Positions 21,807-33,995 of a stretch of DNA of 64,000 nt are shown piece after piece. Under the pieces are notes generated by a model that did not search any database, was not told the origin of the DNA, and saw only the letters and a list, made by a program, of their open reading frames with translations. The stretch lies in assembly GCF_963583255.1 (NCBI RefSeq), contig NC_084808.1:28538300-28602299 (forward strand), given 5' to 3'. Numbering within the stretch: position 1 is the first letter of the stretch; each line of letters begins with the position of its first letter. Source of the stretch: Pyrus communis. Lineage: Eukaryota > Streptophyta > Magnoliopsida > Rosales > Rosaceae. A program made the translations under genes and the position numbers.

Positions 21807-24780
21807 CTTCTTACCAACCAAACATTGCCGTTAAACTCTCAGCGAAGGTAAAAATGCCTCGTGCTTTTTGTTGAAGGCGACTACGGCTCCCGCCCAATTC
21901 TCTAAACAGTTGAAGAAAACAGACGAAAAAGGGCGGCGCGAATCTTCCACTGAATTCGATACAGAGCTAGGACAAATTGGTTGGGAAGTTCCATGAGCAA
22001 ATTTACTCATCTTGATCAGGTTGATCATCCGAACCTGATCGAACAACTTTCCAGTGGGACTTTTACATGTTTACATAGAGATGTACCCGACTAGACTAAA
22101 ACGTTAATAAACACATTCCACCAAGTATCTTCTCAATTTTTTGTTCTCACACCACGTAATCAGTTACAACAAGAACCAAGTTTTATCTCAGTAAGTAAGG
22201 TCGTCGGTTTGAATCCTAAAATGTCATTGTTCTCGTTTTTGCGCCAAATCTTCTGTTAGTTTCAAGTATTCTATATTTTCTTATAATCTCTTATAAAGTC
22301 TTCCTAAGCCTTCTTTTACACCACGTGATCAATTACATAATATAATTTCCCCACCATACCATTGATACTAGAAGCATCATTTATATTTGTCATGATGTAT
22401 TTCAATAGAGTATGATTTTCTCCTTTTCTATTCCCTTCCTCTTCCCTCTCCTTCTCTAACATTTTACTTTTTGTTTTTTGTCTCTATATCAATATAAGAT
22501 GCTGATGAATGATTTAATCGTAACTATTCAAATAACAGGAACCGAATAAATGAGAAAGAAATTAAGAGAAAAGAGAATCATTGACAATTTATATGACCAC
22601 AAAATAAAGGAGCTCTCACATTTTTCCGATCTGACAGCAACAATCATCTCTCATAGTCCCTATCCTAAATTTGTGGAACAGTTGTCAAACTGAGCACCAC
22701 TGGCAGGCACGTGTGCGTGTTGTGTCCATGACGGTACATGTTTATCGTACAATTTCCTTATCCCATCAATTTTAAAAGCCACGAACCTCTGTTCCTTTAT
22801 CGGGCATCTGGGTCCAGAATTTTCTGTCTCCTTTCACTCTTCCAGACTCAGATGATTTGCAATTTATGGTTATGGTGTCTCTCTTTGATCATCAAATCTT
22901 AATCAACAAGAAAGTGGACGAATCTTGTCCTGTTGAAGAATGATTTATATGTAACGAGTTCATTATTTTTTTAATATTTTAGTTTAATAATATATGACGG
23001 TGAATCTGTTCAATGTAAGTTGTTTTTAAAATCGCAGTTTTGGCTGTGCTCCTTTCTCTGCATCAACTTTCAACACGCGGTGCAATCAAGCCCACCAATT
23101 TCTTTGATCATTACTACTGTACATTTAAGTATTATGAGCTCAAATTTGAATTTGGGCCACAGCTTACAACTATGTAAAATTGGGCTCACAAGGTAGGTAA
23201 TGACCTAGAAATAGTACACATCAACCGAAGCCCAAACTACTTGTGGTTGTAGCCTAAAGTTTATCTTTGGGAAAATGTTGCGTAGGATTGTCCGACCATG
23301 TTAAATCGGAAGTTTTTTTTAACACAAGTATGGAACTCTTGACCCCATATAATCTTACTAAATGTGAGAGGTGTTCTAATAGGACTGCCTTACAGAAGAT
23401 TGAAGGTAAAGTCTCCAAATGATGGCTTCTTTTGAAATGCAATCATCTATATAGTGCGATATAAGGACAACTTATTTTGCATAAAGTTTCATAAATCACA
23501 CTCCTCTATGGTGGTGCTATCCACACTCCCCTCTCAATTTTCAACCATCGGATCAAATGAATTGAAGAATATAATTGAACAAAATTAACAAAGGTGTGTG
23601 TGAATAGAACTACCCTTTTTGAAAGCTTGAAAGTGGATAAAACAAACCTGAGTTTAGTCAAATTGACTAGAGCCCAATCAACTTTGAACGTCCTCTTTAC
23701 AGTTAAGTTTAATGTAACATAAGATATCGCTTGAATAAAAAAATCTCGAACGTGAATAAAAGTTCAAGTAGTCCCCTTGTTTTCAAACTTTAGTCACTTC
23801 AATTTCCATTATGGTTTAGTCTTTAGGCCAAAGCCACTTCCTTTTTAGAAAGTTTCTTCTTCTTTAATCTTTGGGTCAATTTTTAAGTAAGACTACGGAG
23901 TTGAAATTACTCTTAGATTAGTAATTTTACTTGGTCTCAATCAATTCACAACATCCAAACAAGAAGGAGATTGGAAGAAGGAAAAACGTGAAGAAATTGG
24001 CAAGTTGGAAAGGAGGGAAGGAGAGTAGAGCAAAATGGTCAAAGATCTCTCGAAACCATGCTTAAAGAGGCAGGAATTAAGGCATGCAGCACGTCGTATT
24101 CAGGATGTCCCGACATGCAAACAACTGTTCCCAAACGCACGAGTGATTCCGACTATTTAACAACGACACCATATTATTCATTACTTGCATTCCCACGTAT
24201 AAAATCTCATCCATTAATTCATTATCCATGGAGTTTGATAGATGTTTGTGAAGCAAATTTGCTGGTGACTGTTGACAAATGCGGCTAACCCTGCAGAATT
24301 TGATGGCAACCAATCACTTCCTCCAAGCTTCCATCATTACTCTCACTTGGCTTCTTAACCCAAAGTTGCGAGCTATTTTAGTCTGATTTGGCTTCCTCGT
24401 AAAATAAATAACTGTTACTCATCAATATTTTAGGTGATTGGAACAATAGCTCACTAGCATCAATATTGTCTTCAACTTGCGTATTATTATCTACCAAAAC
24501 ATTGAACATATACAACGCTCAATCTCAAAAGAAAGTAATTTCTACACGCTCTATTTTACCTTTTTTTTCTCTTAACAAAATATCTCGCTGCAATGTATGG
24601 TAGGACGAACAATTTATTATATATTGCATTCTATTTTATAAAACTTTCCAATATGAGAATTTAAAATGATCGGCAATACCAACTTCCTGCACAAATACTT
24701 TTGTTTTAAGGAAAAAGGAAGAAGAAGAAGAAGCTAAAGTCTCACGTCTGCATTTTGCTAGATTAATATTTTCGGCCCCC
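21807..24780. other. Intergenic, mostly unassigned
   Basis: Apart from a MITE at about 23510-23615, I see nothing. Open frames here (for example minus 21831-22046) have no family motifs. Confidence 0.4.
23510..23615. mobile_element. MITE related to the one in the MLP intron
   Basis: GGTGGTGCTATCCACACTCC and the reverse complement of GTGTGTGAATAGAACTACCC form its ends. The interior includes TCAACCATCGGATCAAATGA. No clear flanking duplication. Confidence 0.45.
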
Positions 24781-24794
24781 ATAGTATTGAGACT

Positions 24795-25155
24795 TTTTAA
24801 TTAAAATAGTCTTTGAGATTGACATTACTCCTTAGTGTGGTCCTTAACAATAAAATTGATAGAAATGGTCTCAGAGTTTGTTCACAGTAAATCATTTGGT
24901 CTTTCCGTAAATAATCTGTCAATATCCTTATTAAATTGTAATTGAGCAGCCATGTGACCATCTTTTTAAAGGTATTTTCGTCAAACCAACTCCTTTACTT
25001 TACGAGGATATTGACAAATTTTTCACAGAATGACTGACGGAATGACCAAAACAATTTACGATGGATAAACTCATGTATCATTCATATCGATTTTCATTAT
25101 CAGAGAGTAATATGAAGAGTTATGTCAATCTCAGACAGCAATTTAACTAAAAAAA
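24795..25155. mobile_element. Long degenerate hairpin (MITE-like)
   Basis: TCTTTGAGATTGACATTACT near 24820 is matched in reverse by AGAGTTATGTCAATCTCAGA near 25120. CTGTCAATATCC and GGATATTGACA frame a central loop of about 100 bp. Arms are about 130 bp and diverged. No coding capacity. Confidence 0.5.
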
Positions 25156-26461
25156 CTGATATTAGTGATTCTTTGCGGAATGGGGACAAAGTAATGGGAG
25201 TATGGGATGGAGAAAAGAGCATGATGAAGGGTTTCGAATAAAAGTAAATCTCTAGCACAAGGGGTCAATAAAATTATAATTTAAGTTTTCCAAAAAAAAT
25301 TAAAAAATAAAATTATAATTAAACAAAAAAGTCCTTAGTTAAATTCGAACAAGTTGACATTAAAAAAAAAAATTATAAGCGCACCATTATATATTATTGC
25401 ATGTAATTTAAACATCAAAGATTATTAAAAATGTACGTGGGATTGTCACATAATGTACGTATTTATCTGGTCCAATGCCCTACGACTAAGATGGCTCGGG
25501 CGGCCATCAGTGCTTCCCTCTCATTCTCTCACTAATCTCCTCCTTTTTACACCCAAAAACCAAAAGCTTTTGACCATTTCCTTTAATCAAATTATTATTT
25601 AAATGTTAATTAACAAATAACAAATAAGCGGATCCGTGTCACTATTTTTTGTTTCCACAACCCTTGACATATTGTTTTGTGGACATTTTTTTCGTAATGT
25701 ATTTTAATGATTTGAGTATTCTTTCTTTTAAGTCTTCCTTTTAAAATCATGTTTATAAAAAATCACCCAAATTTGAAACCCTATAATATTTGGATTAAGA
25801 GTCTACAGTTTCTTTATAAAACCATATTCGTCTATTTTCTTCACTATAAATGAATGTCTTAACGATTTTAGATTTGTCTAATTTTTTACTAGGATGATCT
25901 ATGAATGGTGTTTTAAAAGGTACGTGGTTTAGATCGTGAAAATACATTACAGAGTGAACCCTACAAAACTTATGAAAAAAAAAAAATATCACGGATCTGC
26001 TCATTTTAAAATTATATTTTACTAAGAGATGGGGCAGGACCACACGGGAATCTTTTATGTTCTGATTGTATCTTACATGGTATTGATAGGGCAGGGGATA
26101 TTTTGTTTTATTTGTTTATTTATCATGCAGCATTAGTGACATGCATATAATTACAAAACTTTTAAGTCCAATCTAGGTGGCTAAAATATAATACGATATA
26201 ATGCACAAAATGAAAGGAAATTTAGGTGCTATACGAATTCCCCAGTCATAATTTATGATATGTTTCTTTTTAAATTTCAACGTGTGCAAGCTTAATCCAA
26301 CTAACATTTTAAAGAGAAATTTTGGCATATAATATGATTAGAGCAACTTTCACATTGTATATGATCAGTATGAAGTGACCAAAACGCAAATAGTATTGTA
26401 CTTATATAAGCGGTATCATACATGTGACGCTATTGAAGTTTTTCAAATTAAAGAGAGCCCT
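25156..26461. other. Intergenic, nothing recognised
   Basis: AT-rich, with no frame or repeat border that I can support. Confidence 0.4.
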
Positions 26462-26697
26462 AAAGTTGTATTCTATGAAATCACTAAGGGATGACTCAGT
26501 GGTTAGAGTAGAATTTCAGGCACGCATCCTATAATGCACGTATTGAGTTCGATTTTTGGCGTTGGTAAATCGCACGAGGTGGCAGGAAGAAGCTGAAATA
26601 CCTCTTTGAGTCTTTCCAACCTCCAAAATGATTGACTACCATGACGAAGTCACCAATTTATCATAGCTTTTTATAAACAAAAGTTGTATTCTATGTA
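26462..26697 (+). mobile_element. tRNA-derived SINE with target duplication
   Basis: GGATGACTCAGTGGTTAGAG is a tRNA A box and GAGTTCGATTTTTGGCG a B box, spaced as in a tRNA head. A body of about 110 bp follows, ending in a T-rich tail. The element (about 26482-26679) is flanked by direct repeats AAAGTTGTATTCTATG at 26462 and 26680, the 15-20 bp duplication typical of L1-mobilised SINEs. It is not a working tRNA gene. Confidence 0.8.
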
Positions 26698-26985
26698 ATT
26701 ATTGGTGGGTTCCCTTTGGGACACAAAATATTAGTAATATACTACATGAAATATTGTATGTATTCTGTATAGCATACCATATGAGAAAGAGATGCAAATT
26801 AAATTTGAATTATGTCATACCTCATCTGATATTCCCAGGCAATCGAGCTTAGTCTTACTCAATGACTCATATACTATTAGCTGGCCCGGCCATTACAGAC
26901 AACAATTAGACTACAGATAATATTATTTTAACTGTACCTTTACAAAATTTAGAATCTCAAGTTGAAAAGGAAGTAGTAAACTCCT

Positions 26986-27155
26986 TCAACTTCGTGAGAG
27001 ATTTTTCAGTGTGCTAGGCATATAATCTGGTATACTAAATGTCATAACAATTGGCTAAAAACTTGAAGAATAAAAAATTCTACTAATTGTATCATGACAC
27101 TTGATATATTGAACTGTATTTTTAGCACACTGAAAAATTTCTCTAACTTCATGTC
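26986..27155. mobile_element. Hairpin element with family C-like ends
   Basis: GAGATTTTTCAGTGTGCTAG near 26999 is the reverse of AGCACACTGAAAAATTTCTC near 27124, with further matching inward. The GAGANATTTTTC ends resemble the hAT-like MITE family at 20625, 34515 and 38370. Confidence 0.5.
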
Positions 27156-27473
27156 TTCAACTCATTAGAGTGTGAATAATTAAAACAAATTAATTAAATA
27201 GTAAATTATTGTGCAGTCCATATGATATATTGAACTGTGTTTTCAGCACACTGAAAATCTCTCTAACTTCATGTCTTCAACTCATTAGAGTGTGAATAAT
27301 TAAAGCAAATTAATTAAGGGAAGTGTTATTGGCACTCCAAAAATCTCATTCTACACTCCTTACAAGTATATTTTTCTTTCCTAATATAGAAAGTTTGGAG
27401 TGTAGAATGAGATTTTTGAAGTGCTAATAACAATTCCCTTAATTAAATAGTAAACTATTGTGCAGTCCATATG
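27103..27473. repeat. Tandem duplication (121-bp unit), second copy split by a MITE
   Basis: Copy 1 (27103-27223) and copy 2 (27224-27317 plus 27447-27473) share GATATATTGAACTGT, ACTTCATGTCTTCAACTCAT and GTGCAGTCCATATG with few differences. Copy 2 contains a 121-bp MITE that copy 1 lacks. Confidence 0.85.
27318..27438. mobile_element. hAT-like MITE, family D copy 1 (empty site preserved next door)
   Basis: About 42-bp terminal inverted repeats begin GGGAAGTGTTATTGGCACTC and end the mirror of GGGAATTGTTATTAGCACTT. Target duplication TTAATTAA occurs at 27310-27317 and 27439-27446. The uninserted tandem copy has a single TTAATTAA at the same place, which proves the 8-bp duplication. A second copy is at 60858. 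Confidence 0.9.
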
Positions 27474-28030
27474 TTTTGTAGCTAGTCATTAATTATTAAA
27501 GTATGCAAGTAAAAAAAGATATAGATTTGTTACATTTGCTTTAGGGTTTACTAACTCATGGTAACTTTTGCTAAGTAGTATTAATCATTTGAAAGAGAAG
27601 GAGATAATGAAGTTAAAGCACTCCCCAAACTTCATCCATTGGTTGGAACGCCCTCTACCTTCACGGTAGAAGTAATACACGAGAGAAATTTGTGTAAGAA
27701 TTCCTGAATCATGTCATTCGTAATTTCATACGACATTTTTTACAAAAATATATGACATCTTTAAATATTAATTTCACCCAAACTCACACGGTCCGTCCTT
27801 ACCGAAGATATTCTCTGCACTTTAGAGCCTAACTCGTTCTTTTTTTTTTTTTTTTAAATATAAAATAAAAATAAATTTATCTATGATCTCTTTGGTATAT
27901 ATTGGAGTGAGCACATGCACATGCACATGGTCTTGTTTTCACCCCATGGAAGTAAGAGTTTGGGAATCAAAAAGTTTGAGTTCTATAACATCACGATTCA
28001 TCCCGTGTACTATAGTTTATATTATCACGT
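27474..28030. other. Intergenic, nothing recognised
   Basis: Contains a T run at about 27840. An open frame begins at 27883, but only its downstream part resembles a protein family. Confidence 0.35.
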
Positions 28031-28243
28031 TGGCCGAAGCTATGGGTCTTCGAAATGCCTTAAATCTAGCAAAACAACGCAAACTCCGGAGAACCATGGT
28101 GGAAGGGGACTCGAAGGTTGTTATATGTTATCACTGGAAGACGTGTGACCTCTTGGAGAATTAGAACTATTGTGCGGAGGACATTAAATGGCTTGCTTCC
28201 TCTTTTGATTTGGTAGAGTGGAACTATGTCTATTGGTAAGCTA
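28031..28243 (+). pseudogene. RNase H-like fragment of a retroelement-type domain
   Basis: AEAMGLRNALNLAKQRKLRR then VEGDSKVVI matches the helix and strand of the plant RNase H-like (RVT_3) domain, where AEAxALRxGL and VEGDSxxVI are typical. A stop follows CDLLEN. The same general frame then resumes as CAEDIKWLASSFDLVEWNYV, close to the end of that domain. No reverse transcriptase is nearby. This is a dead scrap of a non-LTR element or a domesticated relative. Confidence 0.65.
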
Positions 28244-28246
28244 ACT

Positions 28247-28390
28247 TTAAAGGAAAATTAATGACAATAGCTTGAAAACTTTGAGTTTTAATGATAAGGA
28301 CAAAATAAAAGGTAAAGTGAATAGTACCAGGTTTGACTCTTTAGTGTAAAAATATGATTTTTCGTTAAAGTGAACCGTACCTATTTAGGT
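28247..28390. mobile_element. MITE-like element, family E copy 1
   Basis: TTTGAGTTTTAATGATAAGG, AAAGTGAATAGTACCAGG and TTTTTCGTTAAAGTGAACCG recur in reverse order at about 32768-32885 and in the same order at about 41318-41462. Ends are imperfect inverted repeats around AACGAAA/TTTCGTT. Confidence 0.5.
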
Positions 28391-29997
28391 CACAGGTGCA
28401 ACAATTTGTATATTTGAGATGGTTGTATTCCTTATCAAGCTAGAAATGTTCTGTTGTAACTTGTATGATGTCAGAGATCTCTCAGGTGTTCAGCTTCTCT
28501 ATTTAATAAAGTTCTCTTTTCCTTAAAAAAAAATGTTAAGGGAGTTTCTTAAAAATAAAATTATTTATGAACTCTCTGTTATCTTACAATCGAACGTCAA
28601 TTCTCATGTCAACATTACATATATATGTTTATATACGTATTCCCCTCATGGAAGTAACCTAACAAAAGGGGAGATGGAATTATTGCACCTGTTACTTGAG
28701 GAAAACCGAAGAGAAAGGGAATATTAATTCAGGTAAAGTTGGAGAAAAAGTGAGATGGATCGCGGCAAAGAACATAATAAAAGGCAACTTTTTTTTCGAG
28801 AAAAGTGGTCACAAAAAAGAAGAAAAGTTTGACATTGAAGTTGGCCTGCCTTTTCACTTTCTCATGATGATTGTGCTTTCTTTCCCGTTCCCTGCAGGAC
28901 CTAATAAAACAGGATTCTTCAACACTGATTTTCCACAAATGTAAAAAGTTACTGCGACACTTCATTAAATTCACACATATATTTATCAACTTTCTTTTCT
29001 AAGATCAACAGGCGGCAAACCTAGGTCAGTTTATTTTTTTGAAGTCGAAAAGACTTAAAGAGATATTTTAATTTTTTTTTAATAATTATAATATGATTCA
29101 TCAATATCAAAAGTCTAATCCAAAACGAATTGTGTAAAATACGAATTCAAAATTTGTCAAACCTACTGAAGCATCCAACATATAACATGAAGTGCGACAG
29201 TAGCCTAGTACGAAATCAAAGCACATTTGACAGTTGGTACAACCGTATCCCACCCTACAATAATAGGCAGTGGGTGGTGGAATCCAGCCTAGATAGATCA
29301 CAATCTCAGGGTTCGAATAGTGTTTTGCTCTTCTACCTTTTTCCATTTTAGTTCCATCACCATGCCACAAGCAACTTAACCCTAAGTCAAGACAAAATTT
29401 CAAATGCAAGATAAGGACTCTTAATCGCTTAAGTTATAAGTCATTTTCCGTCATTTCGTCCAGCTTGATTCAAACATAGAACTTTGGAGAGATTCAGACT
29501 AAACACGCTTCACTACTTCAATTATAAGTCTCTTAGCCTCGCCAAATCAACACATACAATGTCAACGAAGCATGTTTCAAACACACTGACTTCAAATACA
29601 AGCTAAACACTCTTAACCACTTTGACGTGCCCACGTGAGGCAATAATTGTCAAAAAGAGTAATTGAATTTATTTTTACCACCAACCTATGTATGAAATAT
29701 AAACATTCGTACACATCCACCTCTTGCTACAGAGAAATAACCCCTAACAAATTGAAGTTAAAAAAAAAAAGGTAAAAAGAAAGAGGCTGATGGTGTTCTC
29801 AACCGAACATTTTGCTAATGGGCCTAAATGGTGGTCCTCTTTGGGTGTCCCAATCTCAATCTCCTGATCGCATCCAGCTCAGTACCACAGACATATGTCA
29901 CATTTGGTAACCCCACCACCATCACTAGGGTTTGTTTGGTTGGCACCCAAAAAAAGGATCTAAGTTTTTGAAAAGTTGACCCAACTCGCTACTCGAC
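28391..29997. other. Intergenic, nothing recognised
   Basis: Space downstream of the DELLA stop. No supportable frame. Confidence 0.4.
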
Positions 29998-31905
29998 TCA
30001 GTGAGCCATGACCGAGTTGGAAGAGGCTTTCCACGCCGAGGTGGCAATGAGCGGGCGAGTGTGCCAGCCCAACATCAGACACCCGTCGTTCTCCTCCACC
30101 CGATATCCATCTCCGCCGGCGAACAACGCCAGCAGCATACTCGCTTGCTTGAACGCGTTCGACCCGAGATGAACGGGGACGAAATCTGCCGAGTCGAACC
30201 GGGCTCTCCACTGGGTCAACGTCTCGTGCCTCTCCACCCGGTCCAACCCTTCGCACGCCACTACGTTGCAGATTTGCTTCCCCAAATAAACCTCCGACAT
30301 CACCTTATCCTGGCTGTTCGCCGACCCCTCCAGCGAGTCAAACAGGGTCGAGTAGTAGTGGAGCGACTCGTTGAACCGGTCCATAAAAACAGGACCGTTG
30401 TGGTTCGCCTCCTGCTCCACCACGGTCAGGATCTCCGGCTTCATTTGCTTCACCACTGATAGCACCTTCTCAATCGCGCCGGGTCGGGCTAGCAGCTTGT
30501 GCAACTCGAAGACCGAGCTGACCGCCACAGATTCAACCTCACTCGGTCTGAGTTCGAGCATCGACGCGTCGAGATCGGCCAAGCTGTTTGCCACAAATCC
30601 TCTGTATTCAAACTCAACGTGGATGGTTTCAGCCAATTGGGCGAGTTTCCATCCCACTTCCTGAAGGTGGTCGGAGTTATCGGAAGACGGCGGCCCTATA
30701 CCCGTGAGCCGAAAAGCGGGCGGGCCGCCGGGTCGAAGCGCCAACGCCTGCATCAGAGCGGGCCACTGCATCCCCTGGTTCATGGAGAAATCGATGACGT
30801 GGACTCTGGTTTTGCCTTGTAGGGATTCGAGGATGGCTTGATTGGCGGTGAAGTGGGCGAATTTAAGGTAGGGGCAGGTCTCGTAGAAGTGCATCTGCAG
30901 CATGTCGGAGAAGGAGTGGTCGATCGGCGGCTGAGGGTAGACTCTGAAGATTCGATGGGCCAGGGCTTCGGCGAAGAAGGTGGCGACTTTACGCATGGCA
31001 CCTGCTTGTGATCCTGCCAGGTAGCCGATCTGGGTCACCAGGGCTTTGGCGAGGTTGAAGTTGTTCTGCTGGACGGCTTCCGCGCAGGCCATGAGGCCGT
31101 GGACGAGTCGGACTCCGTTTTCCTGGGAGTCAACCAGGAGGGCTGGGCGGGTTGATGATGACTCGGCGGGGGCGGGGAGGGAGATGGGTTGTTGTGGTTG
31201 TGGAAGGGAGGAGGCGGCGGGGCGGTTAAAGAGGAGGTCGGAGGGAGAAGACCCGGATGAGGATTTGAGACGCTTGGGCTCCCGCGAGGAAGAATCGAGG
31301 CGGGTTTTGGTGAACACGGCGGTTCCGGGGATGGATTTGAAGTCATAGTAGCTGGAAGAAGAGTTGCAGTCTTCGAATACATTTTGGGTGGGTGATGTGC
31401 TAATGGATTTGCTCTTCCGATGATCTGGGAAATCGACAGTGGTGATGGACGACTCTGCCGGAGCTAAAAACGGGTCGTCAACGAGCTGGACTTGCTGCTG
31501 ACTAGGCTGTATCCCAGCGACGGCGCCGCCCATTAAAGGATCGAAATTAGGCGGCGGGACGTTAATCTCGGAGATCATGGTCTCGAGCCACGTCGACAGA
31601 TCCGACGGGTTATAGTGAACGGTGTCAGAAGCGAGCTGAGAGAGTCCATCTTCCTGAGCACAACCCATAAATTCTTCAAGCTGCTCAAGCTTCTGAGCAA
31701 CATCCGCCATGTCCGAAGACCGAACCTTGTACCCCAACACCGCCAGAAGCTCGTCCATCCCACCGTCCATTGTCTGGGATTCGTCCGGCCACATCTTGGC
31801 CTTGCCGAAGTCGACCCCGGCAGAGGTGGAAGCCATGGACGGGTCTGGATGCTGCTGCGGCAGCGGATACTGATTCAGCTGATGAATCTGATGCTCCCCT
31901 TTCAT
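29998..31905 (-). CDS. DELLA protein (GRAS family, gibberellin signalling repressor)
   Basis: One intronless frame of 635 residues, as usual for DELLA genes. The DELLA motif ([12 protein letters not shown], 50-61), LEQLE region (73-77) and [13 protein letters not shown] (96-108) form the N-terminal domain that binds the GID1-gibberellin complex and controls degradation. 110-260 is a Ser/Thr/Gln-rich linker with a basic stretch EPKRLK at 209-214. The GRAS domain follows: LHR1 ([15 protein letters not shown], 265-279), [20 protein letters not shown] (368-387), the second leucine-rich part, a PFYRE-like region ([15 protein letters not shown], 511-525) and SAW ([15 protein letters not shown], 612-626). 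All signature blocks are intact, so it should be a GA-sensitive nuclear repressor. Whether it is the GAI/RGA or RGL type cannot be settled here. Two palindromic MITEs lie 340-790 bp upstream of its ATG. Confidence 0.96.
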   Translation of the reverse strand: MKGEHQIHQLNQYPLPQQHPDPSMASTSAGVDFGKAKMWPDESQTMDGGMDELLAVLGYKVRSSDMADVAQKLEQLEEFMGCAQEDGLSQLASDTVHYNPSDLSTWLETMISEINVPPPNFDPLMGGAVAGIQPSQQQVQLVDDPFLAPAESSITTVDFPDHRKSKSISTSPTQNVFEDCNSSSSYYDFKSIPGTAVFTKTRLDSSSREPKRLKSSSGSSPSDLLFNRPAASSLPQPQQPISLPAPAESSSTRPALLVDSQENGVRLVHGLMACAEAVQQNNFNLAKALVTQIGYLAGSQAGAMRKVATFFAEALAHRIFRVYPQPPIDHSFSDMLQMHFYETCPYLKFAHFTANQAILESLQGKTRVHVIDFSMNQGMQWPALMQALALRPGGPPAFRLTGIGPPSSDNSDHLQEVGWKLAQLAETIHVEFEYRGFVANSLADLDASMLELRPSEVESVAVSSVFELHKLLARPGAIEKVLSVVKQMKPEILTVVEQEANHNGPVFMDRFNESLHYYSTLFDSLEGSANSQDKVMSEVYLGKQICNVVACEGLDRVERHETLTQWRARFDSADFVPVHLGSNAFKQASMLLALFAGGDGYRVEENDGCLMLGWHTRPLIATSAWKASSNSVMAH

Positions 31906-32248
31906 TTTTCTGAATCAATTTCCAATTTTGTTGAATTGGGTTTGCAACAAATTCCGAGTCGAGAAATGGGTAGGGCTCGGAAATGAAAGAGCGCTAGGAA
32001 TGGGCGAGGAATCTGAGCATTGAGGATTGGGGAAGAAGGAGGGGCGTTTGCTTGGTTTTTCACTACCACCACTACCAGCTAGCCCTCTTTGCCAGTTATA
32101 ATATTTTTATTTTCTAATTTTTCTTTATTTTTTGAATGTTGAAATAAATATAAAATTAGAAACATAAATATTAAAAAAGGTGCTCCGTGATGGGGGCGCG
32201 ACCTCCAATGAAGTACGCGGGCAAACAACAACCGGACCTGGACCTGGA

Positions 32249-32460
32249 CCTGGATTGTCTGTGATCCTATCTCTTACCTTTTCCATCTTTTCTTATTTTC
32301 TATAATCACGATTAAGCCATATTAATATTTTATATTAATTTTTTATGAAAATAATAAAACAAAAAACAATGAAAATATAAAATGTTGATGTGGCAAACCG
32401 TGGCCACAAAAATAAAAGGGGACATGAAGGGTATGGGATGGGGAGAGCAGACAATCCAGG
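32249..32460. mobile_element. Palindromic MITE, family A copy 2 (DELLA upstream region)
   Basis: Ends are CCTGGATTGTCT and AGACAATCCAGG, perfect inverted repeats. Both halves carry the TATAAAAT-type core and CACGATTAAGCC/CAAACCGTGGCC. Nearest end is about 345 bp from the DELLA ATG. Confidence 0.8.
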
Positions 32461-32475
32461 TCTCCCAACCTGACC

Positions 32476-32690
32476 TGGATTGTCTTCCATCCCTATCCTA
32501 TACCCTTCTCATCCCCTCTATATTTTATGGTCACGGTTAAACAATGTTAACATTTTATATTGATATTTTTATAGAAATAATAAGACAAAAATCAATGAGA
32601 ATATAAAATATTGACATGGTTTAACCGTGATCACATAAATAAGAGAAGATGAGAAAAGTATGGGATGAGAGGGCAGACAATCCAAGTCCA
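32476..32690. mobile_element. Palindromic MITE, family A copy 3
   Basis: CTGGATTGTCTTCC mirrors GGCAGACAATCCAAG. CTCATCCC and GGGATGAG lie in the two arms. It is separated from copy 2 by only about 15 bp, in the same orientation class, so the pair is a near-tandem double insertion or duplication. Confidence 0.8.
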
Positions 32691-32767
32691 ACAACAACCA
32701 TCAGTACTACACCTCAAACACAAACAGGTAAACTTGAACAATATTATTTTACATTTTTTACCTCTTT

Positions 32768-32885
32768 TTATTTAGAGAATTTTAACGAAAAATCATATTT
32801 TTACACTAAATAATCAATTATGGTACTATTTACTTTATCTTTCATTATATTTTTATCGTTAAATCTTAAAATTTTCAAACGTTTT
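32768..32885. mobile_element. MITE-like element, family E copy 2 (reverse)
   Basis: TTTTAACGAAAAATCATATT through ACTATTTACTTTATC to TCGTTAAATCTTAAAATTTT is the reverse order of the copy at 28247. Confidence 0.5.
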
Positions 32886-33175
32886 TTATTAATTTTTCTT
32901 TTTATTTATTTATTGGGAAAAATAAAAAAAATGATCGCAGGCTCTGCAGCCTCATATTATTCTAGTGATCCCCTGCTGCCTTTGATTCTTTTTTACTTCT
33001 ACAGGCACGTGATTTGGTTGTAAGTTGGGGGCAGTTTCAAATTTTTCTTGGTTCAAGGATCCTCCCATCTAGATATGATGTTATTATTAAGATAGTAATT
33101 TTTGGGTTTACTTTTTACTACTTCCACGTTTCAACACAAGTCAAAAGAAAATCAAACTGATAGAAAACATGAATG

Positions 33176-33177
<2 letters not shown>

Positions 33178-33216
<39 letters not shown>
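33178..33216. repeat. (TA)n microsatellite, about 19 repeats
   Basis: Uninterrupted alternating AT of about 38 bp, likely polymorphic. Confidence 0.95.
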
Positions 33217-33217
<1 letters not shown>

Positions 33218-33995
33218 CTCATCACTTTAGTTTATGAAATTTAAAATTAATAAAAGTAGTCTTTGAGTTTATTCACCTTCAATCATTTTAGTCCTCTTGT
33301 GAAAGATTTTCATTACATAAGGATAAAACGACAAAAATACTTGCAACTTTTGTCAAAAGTATTTTGATTCATTGTTTATTAAAGTTAGAGTACTTTTATC
33401 GTTTTGGTTTTTCTATTACATTGTGAAGAATGTTTAAACTATTAAATTGAAGGTATTGTTATCATTTTGATCATTTTGTTTACGCAGGCATGGAGCATTC
33501 TATTAGGGTTTGGCTTTTCTAATCACTTTGTGTAGAAAATGATAAATTACTTTACCATTTTAACGATTAAATTCTGATGTGTAACCCAACTCGCAATTGT
33601 CACATCGAAAAGAAAAGGCACGTTATGTCATTTGAGTTAAAAGATTAGTTGATTACTGGGATTTACTTTTACTAAGTTAAAGGTCAAAGGAAGAGAGCAC
33701 TGTTCCTTTAACAAGGACACGTCCATTAAGTATTATTATTAAAGCTGTTGATTATTGTTTTGGTGGCTTGGTGTGCACTTAATTAAGTGAATTAAGATGT
33801 AGACATGATGAGATTACGCGGATTAAGATAAGTAATTGCCGCGTTGAAAAGTTAATGCATCTCTTAATTTGGTCTTGGTTTGCTATTAATTGACTAAATA
33901 TTGTTCAGAGTGTCAAAAATACGATCCGATTACACTTGGTGTAATAATGCAAATGGTTAAAAATTTAGAGAGAAAAAAAATTCCAACCAATTGTA
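33217..33995. other. Intergenic, nothing recognised
   Basis: AT-rich. Some resemblance in wording to the hairpin at 24.8 kb (TAGTCTTTGAGTTTATTCAC) but no clear element borders. Confidence 0.35.

Noticed and set aside
21831..22046. 71-codon minus-strand frame after the minisatellite
   Set aside because: No recognisable domain, no promoter or splice logic, composition like the background.
26484..26560. A tRNA gene
   Set aside because: A and B boxes exist but acceptor and anticodon stems do not form; flanking duplications show a SINE.
29960..31986. Several long open frames antisense or out of frame to the DELLA gene
   Set aside because: They follow from the GC-rich coding bias of the DELLA frame and have no family motifs.
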